64,000 nucleotides of DNA from Sipunculus nudus (Eukaryota > Annelida > Sipuncula > Golfingiida > Sipunculidae): positions 21,360,979-21,424,978 of the forward strand of contig CM049321.1 in NCBI GenBank assembly GCA_026874595.1. The letters run 5' to 3'. Below, piece after piece: positions 41,101 to 56,100 of this stretch (its first letter is position 1; every line of letters starts with the position of its first letter). The notes below the pieces were generated by a model that was not told the origin of the DNA, did not search any database, and worked only from the letters and a program-made list of their open reading frames with translations. The position numbers and the translations under genes are program-made.

Positions 41101-44100
41101 AACTTTAAGACAAGGTTCTGCATCACACAAAGAACAGTTGATTACATAAGGAGGTAATAATCTTGGGTTCCGGAGAATGTGCTCCCTTGGCTACCCTCTT
41201 GATCTTGGAAACACAGAATCCCAGAACGCAACTCTTCAGGCAGTTCCAGTCACACTGTGATATCTGCAGGGTGTTGTCAGTAATAATCAGACAGATAGGT
41301 AGGGATTTAAGCCTCACTTGGCCTGGTGGTGATCATGGACATGTGCAAATACCTCTTCATTTTGATACAGCCACAATCTGACAGACTTGGCCTTAGGTCC
41401 ATGCTATTAGTCTCACTTCTGTGGCTTTTCCATTAAAAAAAATATCCCTGTCTGGTTTTATTGATTTTCAGTGTATAAACTGGTTTCCGTGGACATTGGG
41501 TAGAGCACAGGGCTCAAGTTTGAATCTCATCCCAGGATGAGCGTTTAGCAGGCTTGAGGTCAAACAGACATATTCCTAATCTCAGTATATAACCATATAA
41601 CAAACTTGCCTTTAAAAACAGATTTTGCATAACCTGAATCTTATTTCTGGTGGAAAAACATTCTGTTTCCTAATTTTTTCTAAAAAAACATGAGGTTGTG
41701 TTATCTGTTAAAAAACTGTCAGCACGTCTATGAGCACTTTCAGTTTGCTAGTGACTTCACCCAAAGGGATAATCTATGTGACTAAAAAACTAGATTTCAG
41801 CCCAGGCTTTTCAGGGAAGAATAAAAACAATATGTATTGCTAGATTAAAGTAATTTCTAAATTTTTGCCTGTGACATCACACTTTGTCCCAGTCAACCAC
41901 ATTAGGGCCCAATCTCTGTTCTGGATGCAGTGCTCCCTGCACATAACACCAGTACGTGCTATTAGGCTCACCTGACCTTCATAAGGAGACTGCATGTCCA
42001 ACAGTCATGTTTAACTCACAAATGGGTGCGCCTTTCAGGGGTCCTCAGTGTTGCACACCAAGCACATGCAGGTGTCCTACACAGAGCCTGGTTAATTGCA
42101 AGATGATCATGTGTATCACCCAGTCACAAATTCCAAACCTGGAATGGAATTCTGCAGATGTACATATTAGCTAGTTAAGCCAGCATTTAAAATGGAAGCG
42201 GTTACCTCCGACAAAAAATACTATAAAGTAAAAAAAAAATATGTTGATTGTATATGCCAAAAATTAAGAAACAAATTCAAATAAATGGAATTAATTATAT
42301 TTCACAAATTAAGATTATGCAGGCCTCCAACTGGTCTTCTATCATGTTACTTAAAATTCCTGATATTTTGCATTTTGTCTGACAGTCATAAGATCACACC
42401 TCTTAAGATTGCAGTCTTGTTATGGTGAACAAACACACGTTGAATGTTTACTCTCACATGGAACCAAAAAAACTTATAAAGTTTAGTTGAATCGGAGATA
42501 GTAAGTTTGTGTGCCAGGATGGTTTTGCCAGGAAACTCTTGCACTCAACCAAAATAAACTAATGGTGTGTGATAAATAAACATAATATTGCAAATGTTTC
42601 TGTATCTTTCAGCTGTTATAAAAAATTTTGCCCCAGTTGTGATCTCTCTATCACGGTAGACTACAACATGATCATGTTCATCAATAACTATCTTGATGTT
42701 GACATGCGTGATTTAAAGTAATAGAGCTCTTAACTTGGGTCTGAAAGTTTTGCGTTTTTATAAACCCATCTATGACATCTGTCCGTCATGTTGTCTGTTA
42801 AATTTTAATGTCACCGTGATGACATACCAGGGCTTTGATGGATTTTCATGAAACTCACTGTAACTACTTACCAATAGATAAGCGGTTTGGGCAAAATCCA
42901 TGCATATTTAATAAGGTCAGAGGTCACTGGGCTACTTTTAAGTGTTGCCGGGATAACTTGCCAGGAATATGATGGATTTTCATACAGCTCAATAGGAATA
43001 TTAATCAATAAAATATTTTGGCTAAGGCTGATTTCCTGCAGAATCCATGGATATTTAATGATGTCAGAGGCCACAAGATATTGGATGGGTGTATAATGAT
43101 ACATTTGTGGTGCGCTTGTTTTTTTTTTAAGTGATGTATGAAAGAAATAATAATATCAAAATTGCAGTGCAGATAGGAAGGTAAAACAGAAGACAGATTT
43201 CGTTCCATCTCTACCTTGCTTGGAAACTGTTGCCATAGTGACCAGTATAGTATTAGGGAACCTTGATCTCACTACCTTCCATTAGCTCTAATGCTATGAA
43301 TAATAGATGGGAGGAAACTCTTCTCAGAGATGGACTGTAGGCACTTACTATGTTTAGTGCTGATGCCCAAGCATCTGATGTGTTCTGTAAGTGTGATGAT
43401 TATTCACATGGTTTGGTGAATATTCACATAGCCAGGTTTATATTTGATATTCCAGCTTTCATAAATATGATATTACCAACTTTTGTTGCAGAAAAACTGT
43501 TTTCATTCAAATATTGCCAAATAACCATTATCCAGGCCAGGTTTTTCAAAATATAAATTAGATTTTTTTCTAACTTTTAATTTTTGCTGGGTTGTGGCAA
43601 AATCAGGCTATGCTTCTCTAAACTTCAAATACATTTCAATAAGTTTTCAAATAATTTTCACATATTATTTGTATTTTTTATAACTGGAAACATGATTTCT
43701 CCAAAAGTTGACTCTTTAGCAAGATTATTGTAAGTTTAGTGTAAAGTGTTCTGTAGTGAAATTTAGAAATGTTACACCTTGAGTAGTTTTGGCATGGAAC
43801 AGTCAGATTTATAACTGTGCACTGTGATACACAAATTTTTGTGTTGCTCATACCAAAGTCGGAGTAAAATCTTAGAGGTGCATACATTGCCTTGCACTTT
43901 GTTCAAGTTGTTCACCTAAGGGACCAACCAGTATTCACATGCAGATTTAAACAATATACACACATATACATAAAGTTTAGGATTTCCTTCTTTTAAAAAA
44001 TTGTGGCATCTGCCATTGTTTAATTTAAAACTGTTTGCTCACTCGATTGGAAATAAACTTCCCACAAGTGTAATCAGTGGCACAAAAAATAATAAAATAT

Positions 44101-47100
44101 TCACCCTATCTTCAAAGCCAGCAACCAGTGTTTCCTCTATATTTCTGAATTTATGTTTCTTCTCTTATTTGACAGTTTTTGTTGATGCATAAGATTAGAC
44201 CTGTGGTTAAGCAGTCTTTACAGGTTAACAGATAGATGGACTGTAAATTTTCTCATGATAAGAACAATAGTTACATTTATAACAGTTTAATCAGAGATAG
44301 TAAATGCATGGGCCAGGATGGTTAAAAATTGCTGGAATATTTTCATATCCAACCAAAATAAACTAATGGCATGAGATAAAATGTATGTTATTGCAGACCT
44401 GCCAACTAGTCCAGTTTAATTGTATTTAGTCAGATTTTTAAGATTATTGGCAGCAGAAAATCGTATAAGTACAATTTTGGAATATCCTAGAAAAAGAAAT
44501 TCATCCTGCTAATCAATAGATTTCTTGCCAGATAATTCTGATTGAGCTTTATGTATTCATTCTCATTCATTCATTCAATTACTCCATTAATCCTGAGCTG
44601 TTAAAACTTGATTTGTGCTAGCTTTTACTCACTAAGCAGCATTCTGCAAACTTTGTGTGTGCATGTGTTAATAGAATGTAACCTTTCAACTGTGGCATGA
44701 GCATAAATTTTTCAACCAGTAAGAACAACATTATAATGTTTTACTGAAATGTAAAGGCTATCACAATTTGTAGAAAATATGCAAAAAAATAAGCTGATTT
44801 GGGGCCATTCAAAACCTCAAAATGCAGGAGCTTCAGGAGGCTCAACCCCCTAACCCCTACCATGGACTTCTTCCAGGGGCCCTAAGGGGGGTCCCTGGAC
44901 CCCATCTGTCAAGGGCGAGCCCCTTTGGTGCTCACATTGAGTAAGATTATCAGCTTTCAAATGTTGGCATGTCTGTTATTGCAGATGTTTTTGCTCCATT
45001 AAATTTCATAGTTAAATGTTATAGAAAGATATTAACAGCAGCTCGCCTTGGTGTAAGAAATATAAAATTCATAACATTGCCTAGGTAAATTCTGGCTGTG
45101 CTGTATGGATGATAATAAAGCAAGGGGTTACACCGCCGACCATAAATTGGATTAAACAGAAGCACATTGTCACACCGCCAAGAGAATAATGGAAATATAC
45201 ACCGTTGAAGAAACCTGCTGACTCAGCATTTAATCAATATTGTCCTGATGGATTTCATTGTTTTCGTGGGGGTTGTCATGATAATATGTGTTTTATATCT
45301 CTACCAATAAAACCAGGGCTGTTTTTGTTTCATTCTTCATTTGTTATTGACACCTGCTCTGATCCTGGCAGATGCAACAAGCTGCTCGTGGCCTCCACTG
45401 ACCTTTACCAATATTCACTGTCCACCACTGAAAATAAATAAAGATCCTGATATATGTGAAAGGACAATTTCTAGGATTACATTAAATTAAATTAAATATA
45501 CCACATTTAGTTATGTAGTATAATTATTACATATCTGATAATAATTAATTACATATGCAAGGCAAGGCTTGCTTTCTTATTGAAATGAGAAAAGTTTATA
45601 TGGATTTAATAGTATTCACTTTTAGAATTTTCCTCCAAACCCAATGTCAAATTATATTTGTAGAAAACATTATTCCAGCAGAACCAGAGTACAACAAATA
45701 TAGTCTGGCGAAGCTTTGCTTTCATCTTTGTTGGTTTGTTACTTGGTTAGTATGTTTGTTAGCAACTAGTAAAAAAGTTATAAACATATTACAATTCAGT
45801 TTTTGGAGGATATATCCTAACCATCAAGGAACAACAACCATAGGAGAACACCAAATTTCCCTTCCACAGTACAGATGTTTTAGATATATTTAGGACCGAA
45901 TGCAATAGTTTTAAGAGTTAATATTGATTATAATATTAAATAATGTGTTTATTATAAATTGTATACATGTATTTTTTTATAGGTTAATACATGGTAATAT
46001 CTAAAAAATGAAAACCTTGTGAAACAATGAATATAATTAACCTCACCAATGTGAAGCCAACCACTGTATGGTCCCTGTGTATCACAAACCTTGCATAGGT
46101 ATTCATATAGTTTCAGTCTACCTTTCTATTTCTTGGCTGTGGCAATGTAGCAAATACCTGAGGTGAATTGATCACTCTGAGTGAGAAAATCCAATTTTCC
46201 TCTGAGGATGTGATAGCTCACACTCATGTCCATTGACAAAGTATCATGATTTGAAAATGAGGCTGAAGCAATCAATCAGAGCTTGCAGGTGCTGCTGTGA
46301 TCCCTGTGAGAGTGATGAGAAAATCAGTCAGCCATGTTTGACGCGTAAATTTTCAAATGATGTCACTGGGGTCATGAATCTTTGATCAGCATCAACGAGT
46401 CACCCCTGTGGTAATAACTCATGGACCAAGTCCCGCAAGACTTGATGACATATCAGGGAGGCCCAGGCTTAAAAACTGAATTTCAAGAAAAGATTGATTA
46501 TACTCAAGTGTGTTGAAGGATGAGGTATCATATGTAAAGAGGAAAGGATGTAGCTAGTGTTGAAACTGAGGAACACAGATATGGAGGTTAATGGTTCAAA
46601 CCCCACCACAGCTTCAAAGGCAAAATGGTGAATTTAAATCTTGATTGACACTAGCTCAGAGATTCACTCTGAGGGGCATATTCAGATATCTGAATTCTGT
46701 TAACTGAAGACAAACCCATTAGTCTTTCATAAAAATAAGGTAAAAAATTCCAATATCACAGTACACAGGGTGTTCATTTTGTTTATATTCATGTATTTAT
46801 AACATATGGGGGGCTGCCAAGATAATCCAAGAACATTCAAGAAGGACATCAGGAGGAAAGTTAAAAGAACCAGAGTTTTGTAAACTGCATTTTGCAACTA
46901 GTGACCATTCAACTTCCACACATGTGCAGCTGACCACCTTCAGTTATATCAAAGTTATATTCCTCTTTTAAAATTGCCTAGCATTTCAGCATGGTCACTG
47001 TGTTTGAGCAGCTGGTAGATTCCTGTGTTTTCAGCATTCATATTTTAGGACTGCACCCCAAAAAAAATTGAGAAACAAACATGAATGAATCTCCCCTAAA

Positions 47101-50100
47101 AAAATAGAAATTTCTTCAATACCTGTAATCTAATATCCATCACATTTGTAGTTGTTGTAGTAAACACTAAAATATAAAAATGCAATTTTTTTGCGTTTTA
47201 TTCTGATATCTTGACCAACTTTGAGGTTAATAATTTTTTCATTATTTTACAGATATATACAAGTGACAACAGGGCCTAGAAACACTTACATCCTGACCAT
47301 AGAATTCAGCAGTGGCATCACACCAGGCACTCTAGGATTCAATGCAGTTCAGGTGAGAGATTAACAACTGAGCATCGTGGGTCAACGGGCTGCTTCAGTT
47401 GTCTACCAATCATTATCTTTCATGAAAGATTATATTGCCAGCTTCTAAATGTCAAGTTTATTTATTGTGCATAACTGTATCATATATGATTATAAAAGAC
47501 TGCAAGATCTACTCGAACGACCAAGTAACATATTATATAAATCATTTACATTTTATCTCTGCAACCACTGTTTCTTCATACACTAGTCATGTATTATCCT
47601 TATAGGCAGGAAATGCAACCAAAACATTTTGGCAAAAAATTTAATTTGTACTTAAAGTGGTAGATATTAAAAAATGATTATAACTTTAGGTTAGAGTATT
47701 TAGTCGCCTGGAATGCACCTGTCTGTGAAAGAAATTTCAGCAAAGCTACAAAGACTTCTTTCATAACAACAGGCAGTATATCTAGATTATTCTCAGCTCT
47801 AGGTTAAACAGTTTTGATATAATTTTGTTAACAAACAAACAAACCAACAGGCACAGGTGAAATCATGACCTCCATGGTAGAATAAGTTTATTTGATGACA
47901 ACATACATTTGATCATCTTTATCAGCTCATGATCCCCAGTATTTATCTATTGTTCTTTGGTATATTAATAACGGCTGATATTTGATTATCTCACATGTTA
48001 CTTCTGGATGCTCCTGAGGTTAGAAGAAGACCTTGATTTTGTCACATAAAATGCAGATCGATTTCCCAAAGGAAATCAGTAGAGACACTGTAAGTGGAAC
48101 GACAGACTTCCCATGGTTTAGTAGTGAATGATGTTTTAAGTTAGTCAGAGGATTCCAGTACACTACACTCAGTCAGCCTCGGTGAAGTAGTATTATTTTT
48201 TCAAAACCATGGTTATTATCTCAGTGAAATTCAGTATATCATATAGTACCAGTCACATTGGTCCCAGTGTTTAAGTCATAAAGAAACATAAACATTTCCA
48301 ATAATTTGTGTATTATCTCACACTATGAGTTCCTTTTGGCTGAATATAAACGTTTCACAGCAAAACCAACCTGGTACACAAAACTACTATTAGATAATCT
48401 CCAGTTCACTGGTTTTATATGTTGTTATGGGTCTATGGTTGGAAGCATGAACAATTATGATTTGTGAAGTTACAAGGTAATACCACCAGGTGGCTTTTGT
48501 GCTATATGTATGTTTTGTATCACTGATCACGCCCAGTGAAAGCTTATTTCCACCTGTGTTCAGGGTAAGCAGATAGTTTTAGAATTTAAAAATTTGAAGA
48601 TACCATAATATTTCAAGGAGAAAATACTATTACATGTGTTTTTAACATGCCTGTTGTATGAATAGGTCATTATAAACTGAGGTATTAAACTTGGAAACCT
48701 TGGTTTAAATCTCACATTAGATAGTCTTAGCCTCAGTTATATAATTATATCTGACTAGATGGCACAAATCATGCAAAACCATCACAGTTGCAGACCTGAC
48801 ATTTCCGTACAATAAGACAGAGGTGAAATATTTTGCTATACCAGAAACCAGGTCAGTGTGACTTTGTTTATGCTATGATGGACAGAAAACTTAGCATCTC
48901 TTCAATTTAACCTTAGTTCTTCCAGTTTGGTAGAAAAAAAATAAGCAATTTAATTCACTCCAAATCAATCTTCAAGCATGTGGATCTCTGAATAAAACTT
49001 TATTTTTCCTATCCAAGATTTAGAAAATCCATGTTGGAAGTGAAAACATATCCCACCTGTCCTGAACTGCAGTACTGGCCCCTAGTTTGTTAATCCAGGT
49101 AGGAAAAAAATAGATGTCTGTAAAATAGCTTAAGGAGCTTAGTATTTAATTATTTGCCATTAGCTTTGGTGTATGCTGGTGTGTCCTATTCACAGAGGAG
49201 TGGATTTTCCTGGCTGGACCAAATTTCTACATCCAACTAGGCCTGCTTTTTAGAAGACATGGGCTCAAGATACAAAATGCAGGCCCTGGGCCTATGATCC
49301 TATAAAATTTTAAACCCTTCTTGAAATTGAATTGCAGATTGTTGACTGGATAACTTGTTTTACAGAGAAAATGGATGGTGTTATCACTACATCAGGAGAT
49401 TCAGGTCCGTCCGTTCAGCTTCAACCCAAAGACACAGAGCATCGGAAACATTAAACTGGAGGTGGACTTCCTCCAAAAGAAGAAGTAAGTTTTCTTTACC
49501 TCTTGAAAAGCATTTTGCATGTAATATCCTAATGTAATTTGAGGATCTCCACATGGACCCAAAAAAGTGTTATTCTATTCTAAACTTTGCTTAATGTTCC
49601 CTGTGCCATCAAACTCTCTCAAGCTGTTATTAAATAGCTATGTTGATGAATGGAAAAACCCATGTAACCAAAGGTGGTTGGTTGCATGTTTGCAGAAGCT
49701 GAAAGGTCACTAGTTGCCAATTACACTTTGTAAAACTCTAGTTCATCTAGATGTTATTGTATCCGCCAAAACAAACTTTTGCGGATACTATGTTTTTGAC
49801 CGGGTTCCGCCGCCACGGCCGCGTTCGTTTCCGGAGAACTCCTCTGAGACTACTGGATGGATTTTTCCGAAACTTACACAAATTATCGGGTCACATGTGA
49901 ACTGGTGCCTAACCAAGTGACCTTGACCTCTGACCTTTCCTCTCTGCCCAGCGTCCGTTTGTGCGTCTGTTTCCACACATAAACCCACATATCTCAGGAA
50001 CCGTTTGACCGATCAGGAAAAAATTTTTACACAAATGTAGCTCTGGGATAGCTTTATAACATACACAAAAAAAGTCGGCGCCACCTTGGGTTAAAATCAC

Positions 50101-53100
50101 TCATAGCTCTGCAGTGGTTTGACTAATTCACCTTAAATTCGGCATGCATATACATCCTATATAGCTTTCTTAATTTTATGACAGGTGGCACCACCTACAT
50201 TCACGTTAAAGCTGTAGACATCCAAGCTCATATCTCAAGAACCGTTTGACCGATCAGGAAAAAAAATTTTACACAAATGTAGCCCTTGGATAGTTTTATA
50301 ATATACACAAAAATGGTGGCACCACCTGCAGCCATTTCTGCACAGCATCCATCTGTTTGTCTGCCTTAGGTTAAAATCCCTCATATCTCAGCAGTGGTTT
50401 GACTAATTCACCTGAAATTTGGCATGCGTACACATCCTAGATAGCTTTCTTGATTTTATGACAGGTGGCACCACCTACCTTCACGTTCATTCTGCAGACA
50501 TCCAAGCTCATATATCAGGAAACGTTCGACCAATCAGGAAAAAATTTTTACGCAAATGTAGCCCTTAGATAGCTTCATAACATACACAATAATGGTGGCG
50601 CCACCTGCAGCCATTTTCGCACAGCATCCATCCATTTGTCTGCTTTGGGTTAAAATCAGTCATATCTCTGCAGTGGTTTGACCAAATTACCTGAAATTTG
50701 GCATGAGTATACATCCCACATAGCTTTCTTGATTTGGTGACAGGTGGCACCACCTACATTCACATTCACACTACAAACATTAATGTTTATATCTCCAGAC
50801 TCGATTGACCAATCAGGAAAAAAAATTTACACAAATGTAGCCCTTGGATATCTTTATAACATACGCAAAAATGGTGGCACCACCTGCAGCCATTATCACA
50901 CAGCGTCCATCTGTTTGTCTGCTGTGGGATAAAATCGCTCATATCTCTGCAGTGGTTTGACTTTTCCACATGAAATTTTGCATGTGTATACATCTTGGAT
51001 TGTTTCTCGTTCAAATAACAGGTGGCGCCACCTACAAACATGTTTATGTGGCAGAGATCCACTCTAATATGTAACACATGTAACTCTATTTCCCCTTGCC
51101 ACTCAAACCATGCCTCACTCTACCCGTCCTTCTCTGATTTTGGCAGATACACGTAGTCGCTTGTCGACTATCCATATTCTAGTTGTTGAATGTGTTTGGA
51201 TTATTGTTTTGGGTGCTCCACATGTTATAAACACATGGTTATGAAAAAAAAAACAACCTGTGTGCAATAAGACCAGCGTTTTCTTCAAAAATTCAATTGA
51301 TTATTGGACAGATATCAGAATAGCCCCCTTTAAGCTGACTTGCAGAACATTATAACATTCTCATAAACACAGAGTGGAAACTTCTCAGAGCTTTAGGATA
51401 TCACTAGGCTTTGCAGTCAGTTAATTCTGTAACTCTGAATCCTCAACAGCTCAACGACAGAGCCATACGACTCAGACAAAATGGCGGCAGAGTTCCTGAT
51501 GCAGTTTCCGAGGATGGCCCTGACAGTTGACCAGCAGCTTGTGTTCAGTTTCCAAGAAAAGAAGCTCCTCTGCTTGACAGTTAAAGAAATTGAGAGTAAG
51601 TTTATTAATACAAGAAAAGAAGCTCCTCTGTTTGACAGTCAAAGAAATTGAGAGTAAGTTTATTTATACAAAAAAAGAAGCTCCTCTGCTTGATAGTCAA
51701 AGAAATTGAGAGTAAGTTTATTAATACAAGAAAAGAAGCTCCTCTGCTTGACAGTCAAAGAAATTGAGAATAAGTTTATTAATATAAAAAAAAGTCCCAG
51801 AACCCTTGTCCACATGGTTTGTTTGGTTTTTTTTTTTTTGCTTTACCTTATAAATGCTAAATTTATATCCCTTATGAACATGTGGACACATATACTAGGA
51901 CAAACTATATTTATTTAATAAATTGACTATATTTATTTAAAATATAATTTTAAGGTTTTATTTATGTATTAATAGAAAGGTTTAATGTATTGTTTGTTAT
52001 GACCATTGTATTTTTGTATTTTGTCATAAATATACCAAGATTTTATTCACATAACAAAGATTTTAAAAATTGTATATTATAGATAATAAGCTTGTATATT
52101 ATAGCCCAGTCAGCAGTGAGGTAAAATAAATGATATTACACAAAACAATGTATCAGAAAGTTTACCTGAAAAAATCAGTTGGATTACAGGACAGATTTTC
52201 ATTCTAAATGCTCTTTCTTTTATAGTTGCATCTTTTTCTGCCTCCGGAAACCAAAAAGCTGTCAAGGTAGGTCAGTTCATGAAAAAAAAAGTTTGATCCC
52301 CTGGTATTCTGTTATCAATAAGACAATGTACTGTCAAGACAATTTGCTTTGCACTAGAAATATGCATTCTAAGAATTGCAAGCCTCCACCATAAGAGAAG
52401 TCAGTATTGTGGGATGATACCCAACCCATGTTTATTTTCACTTACTTGGCCCTCATTTCAAGATTCATTGGTACATAAGTGACTGTACATTTGTGAATAT
52501 TCCCTTCAGGACATTCGTGAATCAGGCTCATGTGCTTGATCCACTCCAAAATCTAACTGAACCTTAGTGGCCCATTCCTGAAATACCCTGAAAATTTCAT
52601 GAGATTCTTTTCATGAACAGCCTACTGTTGTTATGTTTAAAAGATGATTGGCGATGTAAGCATCGCTTTCATGCACAAGTTAAGTATTATTGGATATTTT
52701 GTTAGGGGGACAAGCATGATATCACTTCCAGAAGGTGAAGCATGTTACATTTAGCGATTCTTTTTTGTCCCATGCTATCTTGGAAGAAACAGGAGACATT
52801 TATTTGGGTTTGTCTGTCTGTCTGTCTAGCTGTCCGTCCGTCCATCAGGTTTTTGTTTTTGTGCGATAACTAAATATTATCCTATTGCATTCAAATTCAG
52901 GTCAATCATTGCTCTCTTGCTTATCTTGGTTGGAATTGGTTTTGGAATGTCTGTCTCACGAGATAATAATACAATATGATATTTCATTTTTTTATGATGA
53001 ATCAGCATATTTAGTTTTACTTATCACCAACAGGTGTCCCTAGCAGTAGACATAAATTAATTAAATTTTTTGCAGTAACTGCCAGGTGCTGCCATCTGTT

Positions 53101-56100
53101 GAGCATGGTTTAAACTATTTGCACTTAGTCACCACAGACTTTAAAATCATCCCAGACTTGAAGGCGGAAGAGGGGTACATAAATTTTTTAAATTTTCTAG
53201 TTCAAATTAACTGTTGGTGTGGTTTGGAGTAGAGCATTTGACCAGGACAAGCCTTCTGGCCTGATCTGACTAAATAGAATAGAATGTGTCACTTTCTTGC
53301 TTGATGCTGATGAACCAGGGCATCAGGGGTGATAGGGGGTGGGGGGCTGCTTTGAGACCAGCATCTTGTCAGCATCCAGTTCTAGACTATTAATGTAGAT
53401 ATTTTTTGTCAGTGACAGATGTTGATATTCTACTTATCACAGATATATATAACGTATCATTAATGTGGATACATGTATTTGTTTTTTAGGCTGAATTTGG
53501 TCTCTCCATGCCGAATACAACGATCATATTTGAAAAAGCAGAAAACACACCACTGAATTTGACAGGCAAATCTAAAGGGTGAGTCTCTGGCAAAGAATGA
53601 ATCTATTTCATTTAATCACAATACCTGTCTGATGTATAAGGTATTGTCAGCTCTCTAAGTCATTACTTGTGACAACAACTAGTTGTATATTCTGATAAAA
53701 TAATAGGTCATATTGCGCTTCCACTTGGTTACTGCTTCATCCATCTGTTAGCTTCATTGACCTATTTTTAGATTAAGACTATTTTTTTGTAGCCATGTAT
53801 TCACTGCAAGCAAAAGGGATACCACCCAAGGAGGACCGCCCAGAGCCAGCGTTGTCACATTGGCTCGGGGCAGTCCTCGCTGGACTGGTATCCATTTTGC
53901 TCTATAGTTTGTGAGTAATTTTTTTTCCACAAAAAGTTGCCAGTATTGGATCTCTATGTCTCAGTCTGGAAATATATTTGTTGTGACTTCAGTCAAGTGT
54001 ATACATGATGTTTTATCTGCAATACATCTGCATTATGCCTGCAGTCTGAGAAAATTGCATACATAATGCCAGCATAAAATTATAATTACAAGAAATTATG
54101 TTGCATTGGGAGGGGGGGGGGGGGTTAAAATGCAATTGTAAAAAGTTGATCGTAAGTTTCTGAAAATAGTACCAGTTCATAATAGGGAAGCATAATTGTC
54201 TTATATTATGTTTGATATTTGCAAAATTTAGATTCTTACCCCTAAAAGGGTATAGAAAGCACACAGGACTGAACAGTTCAGCGTTTTTATTTAATATCAT
54301 ATGAAGAATGAAGATACATGGTGGACATAAAATGTAAGGTGGCAGTCAACACCTGGCTAGCAGAGTATCTCATACAGATAATTATGTCCATGCCATATCT
54401 TTTGAATGCAATACCTTTGAACCATCCAATATAATTTCATGAAATTTAAAATTTGAATTGTGTCTACCAGTTTCTCAGACAAGTATGAAAACTGGTGACC
54501 TTCACCTTCAAGGTGAAAAAAGTTGCAACAGACATTTTTTTAACCCCATAACTTTAGAAGTATCACAAATTTACTCCCTAAAATTTGATAAGTGAATTGT
54601 TTCAACCAAAATCTGAAATCTTGACCTTCATCTTCAAGGTCACATCTTCAGAAATGTTTGGATGAGTCCATATTATTACCTCAACTTTAAGGATGGGAGA
54701 TTTATAGGGAATGGAGACATGTCTGTTTTTTTATTACAAACAACCTCACTGTAGAGTTAAATTTGCATGATGCCTGCAGAGCTATATATCACATACATCA
54801 ATGTTTAGTTATGTCTGGGTAGGATATAGTCAGTTATCCAACAGAGGAATACTGATGAAAATTACTGCAAATTTGGTTTTGATTTAAAGCAGGTTCCAAG
54901 ACCTCAAGCAAAGATCATTTGAAAGCATATTGCTTTTATTCATACCTGAAACATTGTAAACTGTTTAAGTAAATATTTTCTTGATTTAAATGGTATTTTT
55001 GTACCTTTTTTCTATTTCAGGAAACAAGCCATGCAAAGTATTATTAATCCTGACTGGGACTTTCAGAAGATGGGTATTGGTGGCCTAGATAATGAGTTTT
55101 CCGCTATATTCAGGAGAGCGTTTGCCTCACGAGTGTTCCCACCAGAGGTGGTGGATCAACTTGGTTAGTAAATATGTAGTTGTCTTTTTGTCAGTGATGG
55201 TTTGATATTTGTGTTTCGCCCATGAGAGAAATTGTGAAAACTAGCAATATGCATTTTCAGGAATGCAGGCTCCTTATAATAAATGTTGGATGCTCCCCAA
55301 AAATAAATGTTGGATGCTCCCCAAAACATGTTTGCGTTCTCTTATTGGGCCTATACTTTTGGGATCATTTATGCATGAGTGACTTTACCTTTGTGAATTT
55401 TCCTGGAAACCCTCCTTTGAACCGGATCATAAAGCAGATCCACGCCCAAATCTAAATGATTCTTCATTCACCCATTCCATGTGATCATGTGAGTTATGTC
55501 ATGAAACACACATACATGAATGGGAATGAACACGTACTCTGCTAGCAGAGGCAAAAAAACACTGTGAATAAGAAGCCCGATCATTGAAGGCAGATCGATA
55601 GGATAAAAACAATGATATAAACAATTAATCATGTATGTTACCCATAATTGAATGATTGATATTGTGAATGAAATAAGATATTTCAAATTAAAATAATGAA
55701 CAATTGTTCCAGCTTGTCCAACGTTAACTTTGGTCCCCATACAGATGTTATGATTTTGTGCATGTTTTATTCAATATGATTAATTCATGTAATTAATAGT
55801 GGATAATCTGTGCTGGTTATTGCTTGGTATGATTGGGAAAAAGAGACTGTTAAGAAACAATGAAAACTAGAAAATCCAAAATTTAACCTAAAAAATATGA
55901 AAGCAACCTCAGCATTCACATTTATAACATTCCTATTCATAATTAGTTAATATGTATTGTTATCCATGCAGTCCACAGTATTTGGTTAATTGGAATATTC
56001 TGGCATGTAATTCTTGGAATTTGAAATAACATTTTTATCACATTTTATTTTTTTTTGTAAGTAAGTGCTAACATTTTTATCTTATTACAATTATGAATCA

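Noticed and set aside
51706-51918. Open frame containing [12 protein letters not shown]
   Set aside because: It re-reads the fourth copy of the exon 5 array in intron 5, not a separate gene.
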